DNA of 64,000 bases, taken from the NCBI RefSeq assembly GCF_048771995.1, contig NC_133026.1, positions 151,055,001-151,119,000 of the forward strand. The letters are read 5' to 3'. This document shows positions 12,736 to 24,141 of this stretch, piece after piece. Position 1 is the stretch's first letter. Each line of letters begins with the position of its first letter. The DNA is from Taeniopygia guttata. Lineage: Eukaryota; Chordata; Aves; Passeriformes; Estrildidae. The notes beneath the pieces were generated by a model. That model was not told the DNA's origin and made no database searches. It worked only from the letters and a program-made list of their open reading frames with translations. Both the position numbers and the translations under genes were made by a program.

Positions 12736-13283
12736 TCCATACTGGTTCAAACTGGATCAAACTGGTCCATACTGGTCCATACTGGTTTATACTGGTCCAT
12801 ACTGGTTTATACTGGTTTATACTGGTTTATACTGGTCCATACTGGTTTTACTGGTCCCATATCAGTCTATACTGGTGCATACTGGTCTATACTGGTCCAT
12901 ACTGGTCCCATACTGGTCTATAATGCTCCAAACTGGTTTATACCGGTTCATACTGGTTTTTACTGGTCCTCACTGTCCATGCTGGTCCCATACAGGTCTA
13001 TAGTGTTCCATACTGGTTTATACTGGTCCATACTGGTCTATAATGCTCCACACTGGTTTATACCGGTTCATACTGGTTTTTACTGGTCCTCTCTGCTCTA
13101 TACTGGTCCATACCGGTCCATACTGGTCTATACTGGTTTATACTGGTCCATACTGGTCCATACTGGTTTATACTGGTCTATACTGGTCCCATAGCACTCT
13201 ACACTGATTTATACTGATTTATACTGGTCTATACTGGTCCATACTGGTTTATACTGGTCCATACTGGTTTATACTGGTGCCCC
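12736..13283 (+). repeat. ACTGGTCCAT ~10-bp minisatellite
   Basis: This is an intergenic array of TACTGGTCCATACTGGTTTA-type units, decamer-phased, between the TMEM276 3' array and the ZFTRAF1 promoter. No gene is seen. Confidence 0.9.
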
Positions 13284-13284
13284 C

Positions 13285-13557
13285 CCGCGCTCCCCCCCCT
13301 CCTTCCCGTAGCCCCGCCCCCATCCCCTCCTCACCCTCCCATTGGCCCACCCCTTCCATGACATCACCAAACCACGCCCCCTCCATCACCTCCCCTCACC
13401 TCCCCTTCCCATTGGCCGCCTCACCCATCAATCCACTCTTCTCAGCCTCCTATTGGCTGTCGCATTTCCCGCCCCGCCCCTCGCGTCTTCCCATTGGCTA
13501 CACCGCTGAGGGGGAAAGCCGTGAGGGCGCCCAAGATGGCGGCGGGGTGAGGCGGCG
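13285..13557 (+). promoter_or_regulatory. ZFTRAF1: ZFTRAF1 promoter with four inverted CCAAT boxes
   Basis: This is a non-repetitive GC-rich block without a TATA box. Inverted CCAAT boxes (ATTGG) start at 13341, 13411, 13452 and 13493; the last three are spaced 41 bp apart. Several GC boxes (CCCCGCCC) and an E2F-like TTTCCCGCC at 13465-13473 are present. AAGATGGCGGC at 13534-13544 is a perfect YY1-type initiator-downstream motif. Confidence 0.75.
13536..13550 (+). other. minimal upstream ORF (MAAG stop) before ZFTRAF1
   Basis: ATG at 13536 has A at -3 and G at +4, and the frame closes after four codons at 13548-13550, eight bases before the main ATG. It coincides with the YY1-type motif AAGATGGCGGC, so the ATG may exist because of the DNA site. 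It matters only if transcription starts upstream of 13536. Confidence 0.4.
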
Positions 13558-13890
13558 ATGGCGGCGGCGATGTCGGGGCCGGAGGAGCGCGATGGCGGCG
13601 GCGGCCCCGCCGCTCCCTCCGCTCCTTCCGCGCCCGTTCCCGCGGCCTCAGCCGCCATCAGCGGAGGAGGAGGAGGGGAAAGCGGGGAAGAAGCGGCGGC
13701 GCTGCTGATGGAGGCGGGAGGAGATCCCGACGCGCCGCCCAAGAAGCGGCTGAGGGCGGCGGGGAGCGGCGGCGGCGGCGGCGGCGGCGGCGCTGAGGGG
13801 GCGGCGGGGAACGTGAAGTTGGAGGAGCGGCTGCACTCGGTGCTTTGCTGCACCGTGTGCCTCGATCTGCCCAAGGCCTCCGTCTACCAG
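13558..13890 (+). CDS. ZFTRAF1: ZFTRAF1 (CYHR1) coding exon 1: N-terminus and first half of RING
   Basis: ZFTRAF1/CYHR1 is a cytoplasmic cysteine- and histidine-rich protein with a RING-like finger, a TRAF-type zinc finger and a SINA/TRAF-like C-terminal domain. The exon encodes 111 residues. A low-complexity Gly/Ala/Pro N-terminus with a basic PPKKRLR patch (residues 61-67) is followed by [19 protein letters not shown] and KASVYQ, almost identical to the mammalian protein and holding the first RING cysteine pair. The donor GT is at 13891 in phase 0. ATG 13558 is preferred; a second in-frame ATG lies four codons on. The Gly/Ala stretch is a trinucleotide-rich run that may vary in length. Confidence 0.9.
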
Positions 13891-15480
13891 GTATGGGGGG
13901 GGGGGACGTGGGGACAGGGGGACAGGGGGTGGTGGCACTGGGACATCCCCCTTGGGGACATGGGGACAGAGATTTGGGGACATGGGGACAGGGGGACAGT
14001 GGTGGTGGCACTGGGACACCCCCCTTGGGGACATGGGGACGGGGGTTTGGGGATTTGGGGACATGGGGACAGTGGTGGTGGCACCAGGACACGCCTGTGG
14101 GGACATGGGGACAGGGATTGGGGACATGGGGACATGAGGACATGGGGACATGGGGACAGCAGTGGTGGCACAGGGACATCCTCAGGTGGCACCAGGACAT
14201 CTTCAGGGGACAGGGGCACCCCCCTTGGGGACATGGGGACAGGCGGTGGTGGCACTGGGACATGGGGACAGGGATTTGGGGACATGGGGACAGGGATTGG
14301 GGACATGGGGACATGGGACAGGGATTTGGGGACATGGGGACAGGGATTTGGGGACATGGGGACATGGGACAGGGATTTGGGGACATGGGGACAGGGATTT
14401 GGGGACATGTGATGGGGATTTGGGGACATGGGACAGGGATTTGGGGACATGGGACAGGGATTGGGGACATGGGACAGGGGTTTGGTGACACGGGGACAGC
14501 GGTGGTGGCACCAGGACATGGGACAGGGATTTGGGGACATGGGACAGGGATTGGGGACATGGGACAGGGGTTTGGTGACACGGGGACAGTGCTGTGGTGG
14601 CACCAGGACATGGGACAGGGATTTGGGGACAGAGATTTGGGGGTTTGGGGACATGGGGACAGGGATTTGGGGACATGGGGACAGGTGGTGGTGGCACCGG
14701 GACACGTCTGTAGGGACATGGGGACAGGATTTGGGGACATGGGGACAGTGGTGGTGGCATTTGGACATGGGGACAGTGATTTGGGGACATGGGGACAGTG
14801 GTGGTGGCACTGGGACACCCCTGTGGGGACATGGGGACAGGGATTTGGGGACATGGGGACAGCAGTGGTGGCACAGGGACATCCTCAGGTGGCACCAGGA
14901 CATCTTCAGGGGACAGGGACACCCCCCTTGGGGACATGGGGACAGGCCTGAGGTGGCACTGGGACATGGGGACAGGGATTTGGGGACATGGGGACAGGCC
15001 TGAGGTGGCACTGGGACATGGGGACAGGGACTGGGGACATGGGGACAGGGATTTGGGGACATGGGGACAGGGATTTGGGGACATGGGGACAGGGATTTGG
15101 GGACATGGGGACATGGAGACAGGGATTTGGGGACATGGGGACAGGCCTGAGGTGGCACTGGGACATGGGGACAGGGACTGGGGACATGGGGACAGGGATT
15201 TGGGGACATGGGGACAGGGATTTGGGGGTGTGGGGACATGGGGACAGGTGGTGGTGGCACCAGGACACACCCCTTGGGGACATGGGACAGGGATTTGGGG
15301 ACATGGGGACAGCAGTGGTGGCACCAGGACATCTTCAAGGGACAGGGACACCCCCCTTGGGGACATGGGGACAGTGGTGGTGGCATTCAGATACCCCTTG
15401 GGGACATGGGGACAGTGGTGGTGGCATTCAGATACCCCTTGGGGACATGGGGACAGGGCTGAGGTGGCACTGCCACACCC
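13891..15480 (+). repeat. GGGGACATGGGGACAGGG minisatellite, ZFTRAF1 intron 1
   Basis: This array starts at the donor of exon 1. Units combine GGGGACATGGGGACAGGGAT with GTGGTGGCACTGGGACA blocks. It has strong G-run periodicity on the coding strand. Long Met/Gly/Trp or Ser/Pro/Cys open frames on both strands are by-products of the repeat. Confidence 0.9.
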
Positions 15481-15950
15481 CCCTGGTGGCCATGTCACCC
15501 TTTGGTGGCCCTGTCACCCTTTGGTGGCCCTGTCACCCTCCTGGGCCACCAAAGTCCCTTTTGGGGCCACCAAAGTCCTTCAGGGCCACCAAAGTCCCCT
15601 CAGGGCCACCAAATTGTCCCTTCAGGGCCACCAAAGTCCCCTCAGGGCCACCAAAGTCCCCTCAGGGGCCACCAAAGTCCCCTCAGGGCCACCAAAGTCC
15701 CCTCAGGGGCCACCAAAGTCCCCTCAGGGGCCACCAAAGTCCCTTTTGGGGCCACCAAAGTCCCCTCAGGGGCCACCAAAGTCCCTTTTGGGGCCACCAA
15801 AGTCCCCTCAGGGCCACCAAAGTCCCCTCAGGGGCCACCAAAGTCCCCTCAGGGCCACCAAAGTCCCCTCAGGGGCCACCAAAGTCCCCCCAGGGGCCAC
15901 CAAAGTCCCCTCAGGGCCACCAAATTGTCCCAGGGGCCACCAAGACGAGG
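15481..15950 (+). repeat. CCACCAAAGTCCCCTCAGGGG ~21-bp array
   Basis: This is a compact array of 20-22-bp units in ZFTRAF1 intron 1. The core CCCCTCAGGGG is itself a near palindrome. No coding or splice signal was recognised. Confidence 0.9.
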
Positions 15951-15954
15951 CTGG

Positions 15955-18110
15955 AGGAGTTAATTGGGGATTAATTAATAACGGAGCCAATTAATCAATT
16001 GATTGGTTGGTTGGTTGGTTGGTTCGGGGATTGATTAGTTGGGTCTGGGGTGTGTTAGTCAAGAAATTTAATTAATTTAATTAATTAATTTAATTAATTT
16101 TATTAATTTAATTAATTTAATTAAATTAATTAAACTAATTCATTAAATTAAATTAATTAAATTAATTGAATTAATTGAATTAATTGAATTAATTAAATTA
16201 AAGCTGGGATCTGTTAGTTAATGCTGGGATTAATTAATCGCGAATTGGGATCTGATTAATTGATTGATTGGTTTAGGGATTGATTAGTTAGCTCTGGGGT
16301 TTGTTAATTAGTTAAATTAGTTAGTGTAATTAAATTAAAGCTGGGATTTGTTAATTAATCCTGGGTTTAATTAAAGATGGGAATAATTAATTCCAAATTG
16401 GGATCCAATTAATTGATTAATTGATTAAATGATTAGTTCAAGGATTGATTAGTTAGCTCTGGGATTCGTTAATTAATTAATTTAATTAAATAAAGTAATT
16501 AAGGAAATTAAATTAATTAAAACTGGGATTTGTTAATTAATCCTGGGATTAATTAAGGTTTGGATTAACGAATCTCAAATTGGGATCTGGTTAAGTGATT
16601 AATTGATTAAATGATTGGTTCAGGGATTGATTAGTTAGCTCTGGGGTTTGTTAATTAATTAATTAAATTAATTAAAATAAAACTGGGATTTCTTAATTAA
16701 TGCTGGGATTAATTACAGCTGGTGTTAATTAATCCCAAATTGGGATCCAGTTAATTAATTAATTAATTGGTTGGTTGATTCAGGGATTGATTAGTTAGGT
16801 CTGGGGTGTTCATTAATTAATTAAATTAATTAAATTAATTAAATTAATTAAAGCTGGGGTTTGTTGATTAATCCTGGGTTAATTAAATATGAGATTAATT
16901 AATCCCAAATCAAGATCCAATTAATTGATTGATTGGTTCAGGGATTGATTAGTTAGCTCTGGGAGTTGTTAATTAATTAATTTAATTTAATTAAAACTGG
17001 GATTTGTTAATTCTGCAGTTAATTAAAGTTGGGATTTAATTAATTAATTAATTAATAATCCCAAAATGGGATCAAATTAACTGATTAATTGATTGATTAA
17101 TTAATCAGTTTATTATTTCAGGGATGGATTATTAGTTCTGTAATTTATTGATTAATTCTGGGATTAATTAAAACTGCAATTAAGTGCAGGACTGGAGCCA
17201 ATTAATTGATTAATTGAGTGATTAATTATTCCAGGCATTGATTAATTAATTCCACAATTTATTTTTAATGGGATTAATTAATCCTAGGATGGGATCAAAT
17301 TGTTTGGTTAATTTAGATACTAATTAATTGATTAATTGATTAATTATGCGTGGATTAATTAATCCTGGGATTGATTAATGAGCTATGGGGTTTATTAATG
17401 AATTCTGAGATTAATCAATTCAGGGATTAATGAATTAACTCAAGAATTGATTGATTAGTTCTGGGATTTGATAATTAATTTTAGGATTTATTCAAATCGG
17501 GATTAATTAATTCTGACATTAATTTAAACGAGCATTAATTAATTCCAGGATGGGAACCAATTATTTGATTAATTGACTGATTAATCTAGGCATTGATTAA
17601 TTTATTCTGGAACTTGTTAAAGACAGGATTTAATTAATTCTGAGGTTAATTAATCCTAGGATGGAATTAAATCCAGGGATTAATTAAACCAGGGATTTAA
17701 TTAATTCTGGGATTAATTAAACATGGGATTTAATTAATTCTGGGGTTAATTAATGCCAGGATTAAATTAAATCCAGGAGATCATTTAACCTGGGATTAAT
17801 GAGATTCCAGAATTAATTAATCCCTGGATTAATTAATGGATTTAATCCCACCATGACATTAATTAAAGCTAGATTGAATTAAATCCCAGGATTAATTAAA
17901 TCCTGGGATTAATTAAACCCAGATTTAATTAAATCTCAATTTTAACTAAATCCTGGGATTAGTTAAAGACAGACTTAATTAAATCCTGATTTTATTTAAA
18001 TCCTGTAAATAATTAACACAGACTTAATTAAATCCTGATTTTAATTAAACACAGACTTAATTAAAAGCAGATTTTAATTAAATCCTGGGATTAATTCAAT
18101 CCCAGATCTG
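15955..18110. repeat. AT-rich TTAATTAA island in ZFTRAF1 intron 1
   Basis: About 2.15 kb are dominated by TTAATTAATTAA with short spacers such as CTGGGATTTGTTAATTAATC. It is the one clearly AT-rich block of this size in an otherwise GC-rich or G/C-skewed window. TTAATTAA is self-complementary, so cruciform or homeodomain-site (TAATTA) density is extreme. No gene is seen. Confidence 0.9.
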
Positions 18111-21100
18111 ATGCCAGCCTGGGATCAATGGAAATCAATGGGGATCAATGGGAATTGGGAATCAATGGGGATCAATGGGAAATTTGGGGATCAATGGGGA
18201 TCAATGGGAAATTTGGAATCAATGGGGATCAATGGCAATTGGGGATCAATGGGGATCAATGGGAAATTTGGGATCAGAGAGGAATTGGGGATCAATGGGA
18301 AATTGGGAATCAATGGGAAATTTGGAATCAAGGGGGATCAATGGAAAATCAATAGGGAATTGGGGATCAGAGGGGATCAATGGGGAATTGGGGATCAATG
18401 GGAATTGGGAATCAATGGGGATCAATGGGAAATTGGGAAGCAATGGCGATCATTGGGAAATTTGGAATCAATGGGGAATTAATGAGGAATTCCAATGGAG
18501 ATCAATGTGGAATTGGGAATTATTTGGGATCAATGGGAATTGGGCATCAGTGGGGATCAATGGGAAATTTGGGATCAATGGGGAATTGGGGATCAATGTG
18601 GAATTGGGAATTAATGGGGATCAATGGGAATTGGGCATCAAAGGGGAATCAATGGGGAATTAATGGGGATCAATGGGAATTGGGAATCAATGGGGAATTC
18701 CAATGGGAAATTGGGAATCAATGGGGAATTCCAATGGGAAATTCCAATGGGAGAATTAGGAATCAATGGGAAATTCCAATGGGAAGTTCCAGGGGGGAAT
18801 TCAAATGGGAAATTGGGAATCAATGGGGAATTCTAATGGGGAATTCCAATGGGGAATTGGGAATCAATGGGGAATTCCAATGGAAGAATTAGGAATCAAT
18901 GGGAAAATCCAATGGGGATTTTGGAATCAATGGGAAATTCCAATGGGAAATTCCAATGGGAAATTCCAATGGGGAATCAATGGGAATTCCAATGGGAAAT
19001 TGGGAATCAATGGGGAATCAATGGGAAATTCCAATGGGAAATTGGGAATCAATGGGAAATTCCAATGGGAAATTGGGAATCAATGGGAAATTCCAATGGG
19101 AAATTCCAATGGGGAATCAATGGCAATTCCATTGGGAAATTGGGAATCAATGGGAAATTCCAATGGGAAATTAGGAATCAATGGGGATCAATGGGGATCG
19201 ATGATAATTGGGAATCAATGGGAATCAATGGGAAATTTGGGATCAATGGGAAATTTGGGATCAGTGGGGATCAATGGGAAATTTGGAATCAATTGGGATC
19301 AATGGGGATCAATGGGAAATTTGGGATCAATGGGGATCAGTGGGGATCAATGGGAAATGGGGATCAATGGGAAATTGGGGATCAATGGGGATCAATGGGG
19401 ATCAATGGGAAATGGGGATCAATGGGAAATTGGGGATCAATGGGAATCAATAGGGAATTTGGGATCAATGGGGAATTTGGGATCAATGGGAATTGGGAAT
19501 CAATGGGGATCGATGGGAATTGGGGATCAATGGGAATTGGGAATCAATGGGGATCAATGGGAAATTTGGAATCAATGGGGAATTGATGAGGAATTCCAAT
19601 GGAGATCAATGTGGAATTGGGAATTAGTGGGGATCAATGGGAAATTGGGGATCAGAGAGGAATTGGGGATCAATGGGAAATTTGGAATCAATGGGGATCA
19701 ATGGGAATTGGGAATCAATGGGGATCAATGGGAAATTGGGGATCAGTGGGGATCAATGGGAAATTTGGCATCAAACAGGAATTGGGGATCAATGGGGATC
19801 AATGGGAAATCAATGGGAAATTTGGAATCAATGGGGAATTGATGAGGAATTCCAATGGAGATCAATGTGGAATTGGGAATTAGTGGAGATCAATGGGAAT
19901 TGGGCATCAAAGGGGATCAATGGGAAATTGGGGATCAGAGAGGAATTGGGGATCAATGGGAAATTCGGAATCAATGGGGATCAATGGGAAATTGGGAAGC
20001 AATGGCGATCATTGGGAAATTTGGAATCAATGGGGAATTAATGAGGAATTCCAATGGAGATCAATGTGGAATTGGGAATTAATGGAGATCAATGGGAAAT
20101 CGGAAATTAATGGGGAATTCCAATGGGAAATGCCAGTAGGGATCAATGGGGAATCAATGGGGAATTCCAATTGGGAATCAATGGGAAATTCCAATGGGAA
20201 ATTCCAATGGGAAATTCCAATGGGAAATTTGGAATCAATGGGAAATTCCAATGGGAAATTCCAATGGCGAATCAATGGGGAATTCCAATGGGAAATTGGG
20301 AATCAATGGGGAATTCCAATGGGAAATTCCAGTGGGAAATGGGGAATCAGTGGGGAATAAAGGGGGTTCAATGGGGATCAATGGGAAATTGGGAATCAAT
20401 GGGGAATCAATGGGAAATTCCAATGGGAAATTGGGAATCAATGGGGAATCAATGGGAAATTCCAACGGGAAATTGGAAATCAATGGGAAATGCCAATGGG
20501 AAATTCCAATGGGAAATTCCAGTGGGAAATTGGAAATCAATGGGAAATACCACTGGGAAATTCCAATGGGGAATTTGGAATCAATGGGGAATCACTGGGG
20601 AATTCCAATGGGAAATTTGGAATCAATGGGGAATTCCAATGGGAAATTGGGAATCAGTGCCAAATTCCAATGGGGAATCAATGGGAAATTGGGAATCAAT
20701 GGGGAATCAATGGAAAATTCCAATGGAGAAATAGGAATCAATGGGAAATTCCAATGGGGAATCAATGGGAAATTGGGAATCAATGGGGAATTCCAATGGG
20801 GAATTCCAATGGGAAATTCCAATGGGAAATTGGGAATCAATGGGGAATTTCGATGGGGAATTCCAATGGGGAATTTGGAATCAATGGGGAATCACTGGGG
20901 AATTGGAAATCCATGGAGAATCAATGGGGAATTGGGAATCAATGGGAAATTCCAATGGGGAATTGCAATGGGGAATTGCAATGGGAAATTCCAATGGGAA
21001 ATTGGGAATCAATGGGGAATCAATGGGGATCAAAGGGAAATGGGGATTCAATGGGGAATTCCAATGAGAAATTCCTGTGGAAAATTGGAAATCAATGGGA

Positions 21101-22060
21101 AATGCCAATGGGAATTTCCAATGGGGAATTCCAATGGGAAATTGGGAATCAATGGGGAATTCCAATGGGAAATTGGGAATCAATGGAGAATCAATGGGGA
21201 ATTCCAATGTGGAGTCAATGGGGATCAATGGGAAATGAGGAATCGATGGGGAATTCCAATGGAGAATTAGGAATCAGTGGGAAATTCCAATGGAGAATTA
21301 GGAATCAATGGGAAATTCTAATGGGGAATTGCAATGGGGAATTCCAATGGGGAATTGGGAATCAATGGGGAATGAATGGGGAATTCCAATGGGAAATTTA
21401 GAATCAATGGGAAATTCCAATGGGAAATTGGGAATCAATGGGAAATTCCGATGGAGAATTAGGAATAAATGGGTAATTCCAGTGGGGAATCAATGGGGAA
21501 TTCAAATGGGAAATTTGGAATCAATGGGAAATTCCAATGGGAAATTCCAATGGGAAATTGGGAATCAATGGAGAATCAATGGGGAATTCCAATGGGAAAT
21601 TGGGAATCAATGGAGAATCAATGGGGAATTCCAATGTGGAATCAATGGGGATCAATGGGAAATGGGAAATCAATGGGGAATTCCAATGGGAAATTCCAAT
21701 GGGAAATTGGGAATCAATGGAGAATCAATGGGGAATTCCAATGGGAAATTGGGAATCAATGGAGAATCAATGGGGAATTCCAATGGGAAACTGGGAATCA
21801 ATGGGGAATTCCAATGGGAAATTCCAATGGGAAATTGGGAATCAATGGGGAATCTATGGGAAATTCCAATGGAGAATTAGGAATCAATGGGAAATTCCAA
21901 TAAGGAATTCCAAGGGGGAATTCCAATGGGAAATTTGGAATCAATGGGGAATCAATGGGAAATTCCAATGGGAAATTGGGAATCAATGGGGAATTCCAAT
22001 GGGGAATTCCAATGGGAAATTGGGAATCAATGGGAAATTCCAATGGGAAATTGGGAATGA
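18111..22060 (+). repeat. GGGAATCAATGG / GGGAAATTCCAATGG minisatellite, ZFTRAF1 intron 1
   Basis: Nearly 4 kb of ~13-18-bp units. The first part (to about 18690, and again 19150-20110) is GGGGATCAATGGGAATTG-like. The remainder is dominated by CAATGGGAAATTCCAATGGG. The word GGGAAATTCC fits the NF-kB consensus GGGRNNYYCC and occurs dozens of times. Open frames of 100-370 codons on both strands are repeat artefacts. Confidence 0.9.
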
Positions 22061-22222
22061 GTAGTGAGGTCCAGTGGGAGATGTGGAACCAATGGGGAAT
22101 TAAATGACCGCCCCGTGCCTCAGTTTCCCTTCTCCTACTGCAACAACCCATTCCTTTAGCATTAAATTGCGAAAAATCCCTAAAAATCCCTAAAAATTCC
22201 GGATTTTTTTTGGAATTCCCAG

Positions 22223-22270
22223 TGCACCAACGGGCACCTGATGTGCGCGGGCTGCTTCATCCACCTGCTG
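22223..22270 (+). repeat. ZFTRAF1: partial copy 1 of ZFTRAF1 exon 2 start with 3' splice site
   Basis: It encodes [16 protein letters not shown], identical to the real exon 2 start, then breaks into the GGGAATGG array at CTGCTGG. A transcript using this acceptor would read on into repeat and end at an in-frame stop within about 40 codons, losing the rest of the RING. Confidence 0.85.
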
Positions 22271-23125
22271 GGAAATGGGAATGGATGGGGATCCATGGGG
22301 ATCAATGGGGATCAATGGGGAATATCAGTGGGGAATTGGGAATTAACGGGGAATTCCAATGGGAAATTGGGAATCAATGGGGAATTCCAATGGAGAATTA
22401 GGAATTAATGGGAAATTCCAATGGGGAATCAATGGGAAATGGGGAATCGATGGGGAATTCCAATGGGAAATTGGGAATCAATGGGGAATTCCAATGGGAA
22501 ATTGGGAATCAATGGGGAATCAATGGGAAATTGGGAATCAATGGGAAATTCCAATGGGAAATTGGGAATCAATAGGGAATCAATGGGGAATTCCAATGGG
22601 AAATTGGGAATCAATGGGGAATTACCAATGGGGAATCAATAGGAAATTCCAATGGGAAATTCCAATGGGGAATTTGGAATCAATAAGGAATTCCAATGGG
22701 AAATTGGGAATCAATGGAGAATCAATGGGAAATTCCAATGGGGAATTGGGAATCAATGGGGAATCAATGGGAAATTCCAATGGGGAATCAATGGGGAATT
22801 CAAATGGGAAATTTGGAGTCAATGGGGAATTCCAATGGGAAATTCCAATGGGAAATTGGGAATCAATGGGGAATTCCAATGGGAAATTGGGAATCAATGG
22901 GGAATCAATGGGAAATTCCGATGGAGAATTGGGAATCAATGGGAAATTCCAATGGGGAATCAATGGGGAATTCCAGTGGGAGATGCGGAACCAATGGGAA
23001 TCAAATGACCGCCCCGTGCCTCAGTTTCCCTTCTCGTACCCCAACAACACATTCCATCATCGCTAAAAATTGGTAAAAATTCCCAAAAATCCCTAAAAAT
23101 TCCCGGTTTTTTTTGGAATTGCCAG

Positions 23126-23173
23126 TGCACCAACGGGCACCTGATGTGCGCGGGCTGCTTCATCCACCTGCTG
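23126..23173 (+). repeat. ZFTRAF1: partial copy 2 of ZFTRAF1 exon 2 start with 3' splice site
   Basis: The coding text is the same as at 22223-22270, with a slightly altered acceptor context (GGAATTGCCAG). It lies 903 bp after copy 1 and 777 bp before the real exon 2. An in-frame stop follows within about 25 codons in the array. Confidence 0.85.
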
Positions 23174-23902
23174 GAAATGGGAATGGATGGGGATCCATGG
23201 GAATCAACGGGGATCAATGGGGAATGTCAGTGGGGAATTGGGAATTAATGGGAAATTCCAATGGGGAATTGCAATGGGGAATCAATGGGGAATCAATGGG
23301 AAATTCCAATGGGAAATTGGGAATCAATGGGAAATTCCAATGGGAAATTGGGAATCAATGGGAAATTCCAATGGGGAATCAATGGGAAATTGGGAATCAA
23401 TGGGAAATTCCAATGGGAGATTGGGAATCAATGGGAAATTCCAATGGGAAATTCCAATGGAGAATTATGAATCAATGGGAAATTCCAATGGGAATTAGGA
23501 ATCAATGGGAAATTCCAATGGGAGACTCCAATGGGAAATTCCAATAGGGAATCAATGGGAAATTGGGAATCAATGGGAAATTCCAATGGGGAATTCCAAT
23601 GGGAAATTGGGAATCAATGGGGAATTCCAATGGGAAATTGGGAATCAATGGGGAATCCAATGGGGAATCAATGGGAAATTGGGAATCAATGGGGAATCAA
23701 TGGGAAATTCCAATGGGAAATTGGGAATGAGTGGGGAATTACAATGGGAGATGCGGAACCAATGGGGAATCAAGTGACCGCCCCGTGCCTCAGTTTCCCT
23801 TCTCCTACTGCAACAACACAGTCCATCAAGATCACATTGCGAAAAATTCTTAAAAATTCCTAAAAATCTTCAAAAATTTCCAATTTTTTTTGGAATTCCC
23901 AG

Positions 23903-24141
23903 TGCACCAACGGGCACCTGATGTGCGCGGGCTGCTTCATCCACCTGCTGGCCGACTCGCGGCTGAAGGAGGAGCAGGCCACCTGCCCCAACTGCCGCTG
24001 CGAGATCTCCAAGAGCCTCTGCTGCCGCAACCTGGCCGTGGAGAAGGCGGTCAGCGAGCTGCCGGCCGAGTGCGGCTTCTGCGCCCGCCAGTTCCCCCGC
24101 TCCCTGCTCGAGCGGCACCAGAAGGAGGAGTGCCAGGACAG
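23903..24141 (+). CDS. ZFTRAF1: ZFTRAF1 coding exon 2: rest of RING and TRAF-type finger
   Basis: The 239-bp exon starts in phase 0 and ends in phase 2. It completes the RING (CTNGH, CAGC, CPNC and CRC ligands) and continues with [18 protein letters not shown] and the zinc-finger segment [17 protein letters not shown], then KEECQD. The match to mammalian CYHR1 is close to identity over the whole exon. Both edges of this exon have been copied into the neighbouring introns, its start twice upstream and its end nine times downstream, but this is the only complete copy. Confidence 0.95.

Larger units (their letters stand above)
22061..23902 (+). repeat. ~780-900-bp higher-order repeat ending in ZFTRAF1 exon 2 acceptor
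   Basis: Three units each hold the minisatellite, a unique stretch containing CCCCGTGCCTCAGTTTCCCT (near 22112, 23011 and 23783), the polypyrimidine tract TTTTTTTTGGAATTCCCAG and the start of exon 2. The acceptors end at 22222, 23125 and 23902. Only the third leads into the complete exon. The first two contain 48 bases of exon (22223-22270 and 23126-23173) and then fall back into the array. Confidence 0.9.

Noticed and set aside
13884-15386. 500-codon - strand Ser/Pro/Cys open frame
   Set aside because: It is the reverse complement of the GGGGACATGG array in ZFTRAF1 intron 1.
22100-22140. GTGCCTCAGTTTCCC text resembling the core of a MIR SINE
   Set aside because: The match is short, lacks the rest of the element and simply recurs with the higher-order unit; not enough to call a SINE.
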